DNA of 64,000 nt from G963665215 sp963665215. GTDB lineage: Bacteria; Chloroflexota; Dehalococcoidia; Lucifugimonadales; CAUZJF01. Positions 59,062-64,000 of this stretch are shown piece after piece. Made by a program: the position numbers and the translations under genes. Location of the stretch: contig CAXXWW010000014.1 of the NCBI GenBank assembly GCA_963665215.2, forward strand, positions 186,001 to 250,000, in the 5' to 3' direction. Position 1 is the stretch's first letter, and every line of letters starts with the position of its first letter. The notes beneath the pieces were generated by a model. It did not search any database and was not told where the DNA came from. It saw only the letters and a list, made by a program, of their open reading frames with translations.

Positions 59062-60042
59062 ATGGCAAAAAGCTGGCCGAATATCCAGACCCTGGACGAG
59101 TTCATATCCTCAGCCTGGAGCGGCAGGGCCGAGTATGAGGGGCTGGAGACTGTCCTCGGGGCCATCGCTGAGGGCACGCGGCAGGTGGCAAGTTGGGTCA
59201 AGGTTGCCGGGTTCGCCAGTATGCGTGGCGGCACCGGTGAGATCAATGTCCAGGGCGAAGAGGTGCAGAAGCTCGATGTCCTCGGGTCCGATATCTTCAC
59301 GGATGTGTTGGCGAACAGCGGCCGGGTTGCGGCGGTCGGAAGTGAGGAGCTGGAAAACCCTGTCATCGTCGGAGAGGAGGATGAGCATGAGTATTTCGTG
59401 CTCATGGACCCCGTCGACGGCTCCTCAAACATCGACGTGGCGGTGAGTATCGGCTCGATATTCGGCATCTGGCGTCGGGGTGACAGTGGACCGGTCACCG
59501 AGGCGTCGCTGCTGCGTCCGGGCACAGAGCAGGTAGCGGCGGTGTACTCGATATATGGGTCCAGCACGGTTCTGGTTGTGGCGACCGAAAACAGCGTGCA
59601 GGCTTTCACGCTGAATGCCGACACAGGCGAGTTCGGCCTCACCCATCACGATATCAGGATCCCGGAGAAGTGCGAGTACTACAGCACCAACAGCGGCAAC
59701 TTCAAGCGGCTGGATGAGGCGACCCAGCGGGCAGTAACGGTCCTCCAGGATACCTATTCGCTGCGCTATGTGGGGTCTCTGGTGGCCGACTTCCACCGCA
59801 ACCTGCTCAAGGGCGGCATCTTCTTGTACCCCGGCGACCGAAGGAGTCCGGAGGGCAAGCTGAGGCTGATGTACGAGGCGAACCCACTGGGCTTCGTCGC
59901 CGAGCAGGCCGGCGGCGCGGCTTCTTCCGGGAGGCAGCGCATAATGGACATCCAGCCGGAGAAGCTGCATCAGCGGACGCCCCTGATCCTGGGGAACAGG
60001 GACGTGGTCGAGCAGACGGTGGCGACGATCAGAGGCGCCTAA
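59062..60042 (+). CDS. fbp: Class I fructose-1,6-bisphosphatase
   Basis: 326 residues. Landmarks: the N-terminal helix with IAEGTRQVASWVK, QGEEVQKLDVLGSDIF, VGSEELENP with metal-binding Glu, MDPVDGSSNIDVAVSIGSIFGIW with the D-P-x-D-G-S-S signature, YYSTNSGNFKRLDE, RYVGSLVADFHRNLLKGGIFLYPGD, and LRLMYEANPLGFVAEQAGGAASSG. Allosteric AMP-site residues cannot be judged from sequence alone. The fba gene follows 41 bp later, giving a two-enzyme gluconeogenic unit. Confidence 0.95.
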   Translation: MAKSWPNIQTLDEFISSAWSGRAEYEGLETVLGAIAEGTRQVASWVKVAGFASMRGGTGEINVQGEEVQKLDVLGSDIFTDVLANSGRVAAVGSEELENPVIVGEEDEHEYFVLMDPVDGSSNIDVAVSIGSIFGIWRRGDSGPVTEASLLRPGTEQVAAVYSIYGSSTVLVVATENSVQAFTLNADTGEFGLTHHDIRIPEKCEYYSTNSGNFKRLDEATQRAVTVLQDTYSLRYVGSLVADFHRNLLKGGIFLYPGDRRSPEGKLRLMYEANPLGFVAEQAGGAASSGRQRIMDIQPEKLHQRTPLILGNRDVVEQTVATIRGA

Positions 60043-60083
60043 CCCCGCGTCTTTGACGCCCGCGACACGCTCAAGGGAGGCCG

Positions 60084-61124
60084 ATGATGAATCTTCAGCA
60101 ACTGGCGGACACCGCCAACGCGCTCGTGGCCCCGGAGAAGGGCATTCTGGCGGCGGACGAGAGCGCTCCAACGATCAAAAAGCGGTTCGACTCCATCAAG
60201 GTCGAGTCGACGGAGGAGAGCCGGCGCAACTACCGCGAGCTGCTCTTTCGGACAGGCGGCGCCAGCAACTACATCAGCGGGGTCATCCTATACGACGAGA
60301 CTATCCGCCAGAACGCCGCTGACGGCACCCCAATGGTCAGGGTGCTCGCCGACCAGAGTATTATTCCGGGTATCAAGGTCGACAAGGGTGGGAAGGACCT
60401 GGCGGGTGCACCAGGCGAAACTGTAACGGAGGGCCTCGACGGCCTCCGCGACCGCCTCTCGGAGTACCGTGAGCTCGGCGCCCGTTTCACGAAGTGGCGG
60501 GCCATCATAACCATCGGCCCGGACATACCTTCCCGCTACTGCATCGAGACCAACGCGCACGCCCTCGCGCGCTTTGCGGCATTGAGCCAGGAGGCAGGGC
60601 TTGTACCCATCGTGGAGCCCGAGGTGCTGATGGACGGCGATCACAGCATCGAGCGTTGCCGCGAGGTCACCGAGGTCACCCTGCGTGAGGTCTTCTACCA
60701 GCTTGGTCATCAGGGCGTGAATCTAGAGGGCGCCCTGCTCAAGCCGAACATGGTGCTATCGGGCAAGTCGGCCGCCCACCGCGCGGGGCCCGACGAGGTC
60801 GGGGAAAAGACGGTTGCCTGCTTCAAGAGGGTTGTGCCGGCCGCCATTCCCGGAGTGGTCTTCCTGTCCGGTGGCCAGAGCGACGAAGAGGCGACTGTCA
60901 ACCTCAACGCAATTAACCGTCGGGCGGCCGAGGTCGGCGCGCCGTGGCAGCTCAGCTTCTCGTTCGGCCGCGGCCTCCAGGCGGCGCCGCTGGAGGCGTG
61001 GGGCGGCCGGCCCGCCAGCTTCGAGAGCGCACAAGGAGCGTTCCACCAGCGGGCCCGCCTTACCAGCGCAGCGCGGGAGGGCGCGTATAGCGCGGAGATG
61101 GAAAGGGAGGCCGCCGCATACTAG
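60084..61124 (+). CDS. fba: Class I fructose-bisphosphate aldolase
   Basis: 346 residues; GGGAGG precedes tandem ATGs at 60084 and 60087 and either could start. The animal-type class I fold is recognised by LVAPEKGILAADESAPTIKKRFDSI at the N-terminus, RWRAII-like KWRAIITIG, IVEPEVLMDGDH, and the Schiff-base lysine K220 in NLEGALLKPNMVLSGK; the tail motif (YSAEMEREAAAY) ends in the catalytic-type Tyr. It converts FBP to two triose phosphates without metal. Adjacent fbp makes a gluconeogenic role likely. Confidence 0.95.
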   Translation: MMNLQQLADTANALVAPEKGILAADESAPTIKKRFDSIKVESTEESRRNYRELLFRTGGASNYISGVILYDETIRQNAADGTPMVRVLADQSIIPGIKVDKGGKDLAGAPGETVTEGLDGLRDRLSEYRELGARFTKWRAIITIGPDIPSRYCIETNAHALARFAALSQEAGLVPIVEPEVLMDGDHSIERCREVTEVTLREVFYQLGHQGVNLEGALLKPNMVLSGKSAAHRAGPDEVGEKTVACFKRVVPAAIPGVVFLSGGQSDEEATVNLNAINRRAAEVGAPWQLSFSFGRGLQAAPLEAWGGRPASFESAQGAFHQRARLTSAAREGAYSAEMEREAAAY

Positions 61125-61140
61125 GCGGCGACAAGCGCCC

Positions 61141-61782
61141 GTGGGGACCGGAAAGCCCAGGCTTCTCATCGGTACCTCTAACGAGGGTAAGCTCAGGGAG
61201 CTGTCATCCCTACTTTCTGAATGTCCCTTCGCTCTGGTGTCCCTGACCGACGTCGGTATTGACGCCGATGTCGCGGAGACCGGCTCGACCCTCGAGGAGA
61301 ACGCCGCTCTCAAGGCCACGACCAACTCGCGCATGAGTGGACTGGTGACGCTGGCCGATGACTCGGGACTGGAGGTAGAGGCCCTGGGTGGAGAGCCCGG
61401 GGTTTTTTCGTCCAGGTACGCGGGACCCGGAGCCACGGACGCACAGCGAATTGCACATTTGCTCGGGAAGCTGAATGATGTATCTGAGGAGGAGTGGAGA
61501 GCCCGCTTCCGCTGTGTGATCGCCGTTGCGTGGCCCGGCGGCGCGATGGACCTATTCACCGGTGAGTGCCACGGCAGGATCGTAAGGACGCCGCGCGGCG
61601 ACAGCGGGTTTGGCTACGACCCGGTGTTTTTCTTGCCAGAGCTGGGCAGGACGATGGCGGAGCTGTCCCCGGCCGAGAAGAACCGCATCAGCCACCGAGC
61701 CGAGGCAGCCAGAAAGGCAGCGGCCGCCTTGAAGCGCATGGTGGCGGAGATGGGACGCGCAGAAACGCCACGGCCTCCCTAA
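61141..61782 (+). CDS. rdgB: XTP/dITP diphosphatase (RdgB/HAM1)
   Basis: 213 residues from GTG 61141; the open frame runs back into fba but homology begins with LLIGTSNEGKLRELSSLL. Motifs: TGSTLEENAALKATTNS, LADDSGLEVEALGGEPGVFSSRYAG, GFGYDPVFFLPELGRTMAELSPAEKNRISHRAEA. It removes inosine and xanthosine triphosphates from the nucleotide pool. No strong Shine-Dalgarno precedes the GTG; it is likely translated as the third gene of the fbp-fba unit. Confidence 0.93.
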   Translation: MGTGKPRLLIGTSNEGKLRELSSLLSECPFALVSLTDVGIDADVAETGSTLEENAALKATTNSRMSGLVTLADDSGLEVEALGGEPGVFSSRYAGPGATDAQRIAHLLGKLNDVSEEEWRARFRCVIAVAWPGGAMDLFTGECHGRIVRTPRGDSGFGYDPVFFLPELGRTMAELSPAEKNRISHRAEAARKAAAALKRMVAEMGRAETPRPP

Positions 61783-62105
61783 CAAAAAACACGGCTGCGG
61801 GAGTGCCGGGGGGGAATCGCCCTCCGGTGTGAGACTGGTGGCTGTATGGGCCCGTCGTGGGATTTCCTCTGGTAGGCTGCCGTAATATGGGGTGTGCAGG
61901 GGGGCGGAGCCCCGGCGCATGTCCTGAGCCTGCCGAAGGGCCGGGAGTCTGAGAGCCTGCCCTGAGCAGAGTCGAAGGGGTGTCCCTCAGTTATTATTTA
62001 TTCCCGCTTCCTGGCCAGAGCCTGTCCTGAGCCTGCCGAAGGAAAGGGGGACAGGGGGACAGGGGGACAGGGGGATGGTCGAAACAGTTTGTCAGCGCCA
62101 TACTA
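61783..62105. other. Repeat-rich spacer upstream of IS630
   Basis: It contains three related copies of a dispersed CCTGAGC-N-TCGAAGG type sequence (TCCTGAGCCTGCCGAAGGG at 61922-61940; CCCTGAGCAGAGTCGAAGGGG near 61960; TCCTGAGCCTGCCGAAGG at 62025-62042) and three tandem 8-bp units ACAGGGGG at 62051-62074. No gene. Confidence 0.7.
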
Positions 62106-63353
62106 GTGGTTCAACGTTTTTGTATTGATGGGTAGAGTGACTTTAGCTTGATGCGCGCATCCTCGGTAGTGAAGCGCCAATCCACTCGTATCACATCCCG
62201 GTTGCGTTGATTCTGCCAAGCATTGACCTCGCCGCGCAGGATGTCTTGATTGGCAATCCGTCGGTCCAGGCACTGTCGAGCCAGCACACCGATCTCTATC
62301 TCCGCCATATTCAACCAACTCCCGTGTTTGGGAGTGTAGTGTATCTCCAGTCGCTCAGCTATACGCCTCGCCTCAGCAGGCTCGAATGCCTCGTATAGCG
62401 AGGACAGCTTGTGAGTGTTGAGATTGTCCATTACCAGCACGATCCGGTCTGGCAAAAGCTGTCAGGGTAGTCCTCGTCGACCAGTTCCTTTATCACATGC
62501 GCCCAGTCCACCTTCGTGCGACGCTCTCTGACCTCGACTCGGCGCCATCCGTCCAACGGTGCAAACAGCATGAACAGGCTGCTCACTCCATTGCGCTCGT
62601 ATTCGTAGTCGTATGCCGCCGATAAGCCGGGCGCTGCGGGACGCGGCACTCGCGTCTCCTTGACTTGCTGTTTGCTCGTCTCATCCATGCACACCAGAAC
62701 CTCATTCCCATCGTACGGCCGTTGGTAGACCTCCAGTACGTCTTCCATCGCGCACACAAACTCCGCGCTCTGACCGGGCGGGATGCACCAACTCTGCTTC
62801 AGCCACGGCTTCAGTTCGTTTTTTTTTAAGCGCCTGGCGAACCGTCTCGGTGCTAATGGTCCCGACTATCTCACACTCGACCAACTGGTCAGCCAACAGC
62901 TTCAGGGTCCAACTGGCACGCCCCTCCGGCGGTTCCCCGCAGGCCATCGCTATCAACCGTGTAGCTTCACCTTCGCCGTCCAGTCTCTTTTGACGCCGAC
63001 GCAGTTGCTTTTTGCGATTCAGCGCAGACTCGACCCCCTCCTCCACACAGCGCTTGCGTATTCGCTCGACCGTTGACTGTCCCACACCGAGCGCGCTGGT
63101 GATGTCCGCGTCCTTCATTCCCCCGTCCGAGCGTGACTCATCGCTCATCAGCAGAATGCGCGCATGGGTCTGTTTGTACGCCGCAGCCCGACCGCGTGAG
63201 ACCAAGGCGTTGAGTTCCTGTTGTTCGTCGGTAGTCAGTCTGATACGGTACTTCTTGGTAGACATCATGGTTCCTCCTCGGTTCAACGTTACGATTGAAC
63301 CCCCAAGAGGAACAATGACTATCATGGTATTCATTTCAATGATGTTGGACCAC
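62106..63353 (-). mobile_element. IS630-family insertion sequence, decayed
   Basis: Terminal inverted repeats begin CTAGTGGTTCAAC (left, from 62103) and, read from the right end, CTAGTGGTCCAAC (63356 leftward). The element lies between TA dinucleotides at 62104-62105 and 63354-63355, the TA target duplication typical of IS630/Tc1. About 1.25 kb, one transposase gene broken by frame changes. Confidence 0.85.
62111..63265 (-). pseudogene. IS630-family transposase with frame disruptions
   Basis: Three overlapping frames add up to one transposase. The N-terminal part from ATG 63265 (MSTKKYRIRLTTDEQQELNALVSRGRAAAYKQTHARILLM) has the helix-turn-helix. At an A9 run (62819-62827 on the plus strand as T9) the protein should pass from RQALKK into the frame NELKPWLKQSWCIPPGQSAEFVCAMED and the first catalytic Asp in VLVCMDET; this needs one A fewer, so slippage or an indel. 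A second break near 62452 separates KELVDEDYPDS from DRIVLVMDNLNTHKLSSLYEAF (second Asp) and HYTPKHGSWLNMAEIEIGVLARQ (catalytic Glu). Confidence 0.85.
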
Positions 63354-63393
63354 TAGGCCCCGCAACCGAGCGCAGATTAGAGGCGTAAAGCAC

Positions 63394-64000
63394 TTGATTA
63401 CCGACACAATGGGAAGGCCCTTCCGAGACCTCAGGGTATCGGTCACGGACCGGTGCAATTTCCGGTGCACATACTGCATGCCCGCGGAGATCTACGGCGA
63501 GCGGTACCGGTTCCTCCCAAGGGCCGACCTGCTCACCTTCGAGGAGATCGCGAGGCTGGCCAGGATTTTCGTCCGGCTGGGCGCGGTGAAGGTGCGTCTG
63601 ACCGGTGGGGAGCCGCTGGTTCGGAACCAGATGGAGGTGCTGGTGGCCCTGATCTCCGGTATTGACGGTGTCGAGGACCTGACGATGACCACCAACGCCT
63701 ACCTTCTTCCCAAGAAAGCACGGGGCCTGAAGGACGCCGGCCTCCACCGCGTTTCCATCAGCCTGGATACGCTGGACGACGAGATTTTCCGCCGCATGAA
63801 CGGCCGCGGCTTCGGCACGGAGAGCGTCCTGGCCGGGATCGAGGCCGCCGAGAGCGCGGGGCTGCTTCCCATAAAGATAAACGCCGTGGTGCAGCGGGGC
63901 GTCAACGACCACACCATCGTTGAGCTGGCCAGGTACTTCAAGGACCGCGGCCACATCGTGCGATTCATCGAGTACATGGACGTGGGCACGCGCAACGGCT
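63394..64000 (+). CDS. moaA: GTP 3',8-cyclase MoaA, partial (runs off right edge)
   Basis: A radical-SAM enzyme of molybdopterin synthesis. From TTG 63394 (ITDTMGRPFRDLRVSVTDRCNFRCTYCMPAEIYGERY), with AGAGG upstream; an ATG at 63409 is an alternative. The 4Fe-4S cluster motif CxxxCxxC (CNFRCTYC) and the SAM-binding VRLTGGEPLVR are intact, as are SISLDTL and NAVVQRGVNDHTI. The window ends after about 202 codons, before the C-terminal second cluster. The IS630 element ends only about 40 bp upstream, so the native promoter has probably been displaced. It acts before MoeA (at 14266) in the same pathway. Confidence 0.94.
   Translation, partial: MITDTMGRPFRDLRVSVTDRCNFRCTYCMPAEIYGERYRFLPRADLLTFEEIARLARIFVRLGAVKVRLTGGEPLVRNQMEVLVALISGIDGVEDLTMTTNAYLLPKKARGLKDAGLHRVSISLDTLDDEIFRRMNGRGFGTESVLAGIEAAESAGLLPIKINAVVQRGVNDHTIVELARYFKDRGHIVRFIEYMDVGTRNG

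Noticed and set aside
62051..62074. Tandem ACAGGGGG units as a CRISPR-like array
   Set aside because: The units are 8 bp and directly adjacent without spacers; simple sequence repeat only.
1..64000. Reassignment of TGA to Trp or another amino acid in this genome
   Set aside because: Many well-defined genes here end in TGA with no protein-like continuation (for example pheS and IlvE-side genes), and normal Trp codons are TGG throughout.
1..64000. tRNA genes, including a selenocysteine tRNA
   Set aside because: No cloverleaf with a recognisable T-arm was seen in the spacers; selC is not in this window as far as can be judged by eye.

Overview
The window reads as a GC-rich bacterial chromosome segment. 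The most likely source is a Chloroflexota lineage of the Dehalococcoidia/SAR202 type. This is an inference from gene content: lipoproteins with Thr/Pro-rich linkers, an Actinobacteria-like PspA/PspAA/PspAB/HtpX set, a DUF3090-SCO1664 pair, large FtsX permeases, Ldh_2 and amidohydrolase catabolic genes, and intergenic palindromes. No rRNA, tRNA or CRISPR array was recognised.

Layout. 1-4540 is an insertion-sequence zone: an IS256 element (550-1885), a lipoprotein gene broken by an in-frame TGA, an IS3 orfA scrap and an IS1380 element that ends 3 bp before the next gene. 4540-7383 holds a DUF3179 lipoprotein and an Ldh_2 dehydrogenase. 7554-19662 is mostly minus-strand housekeeping: a fused ABC exporter, a PAP2 phosphatase, ilvE, moeA, pheT and pheS. 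19968-21473 holds a second DUF3179 lipoprotein. 22463-31644 is a four-gene MacB/FtsX-like ABC operon. 32246-38561 holds an SDR, a SET-domain protein, a crotonase, an aminotransferase, an Lrp-type sensor, a Nudix protein and two decayed genes. 38640-53022 holds larE/larB, a phosphonoacetate-hydrolase-like enzyme, DUF3090/SCO1664, an IMPase, SppA, an MFS carrier, MazG, two amidohydrolases, a second GSAM-like aminotransferase, FmdB and TrpB. 53242-56330 is the phage-shock/envelope-stress module. 57300-61782 holds an HExxH lipoprotein, Fbp, a class I aldolase and RdgB. The right end has a decayed IS630 copy just upstream of moaA, which runs off the window.

The main discovery candidate is a pair of DUF3179 lipoproteins (4540-6165 and 19968-21473). 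In each, the reading frame is interrupted by one TGA that falls exactly where the first Cys of the family's CxxC motif should be (AY-TGA-TLC and TW-TGA-PLC). Exactly 20 nt after each TGA begins the apical loop of a hairpin with the same 5-nt loop type (xGUGU). The stems differ by a compensatory A-U to C-G change. This matches a bacterial SECIS element, so both genes are best read as selenoproteins with a UxxC redox motif. Gene callers would split each into two.

Translation and envelope themes run together here: exported lipoproteins, two ABC systems, the Psp module, SppA and HtpX. Molybdenum cofactor genes (moeA, moaA) and nickel-pincer cofactor genes (larE, larB) show investment in special cofactors. 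No selenocysteine machinery (selA, selB, selC, selD) lies in this window.
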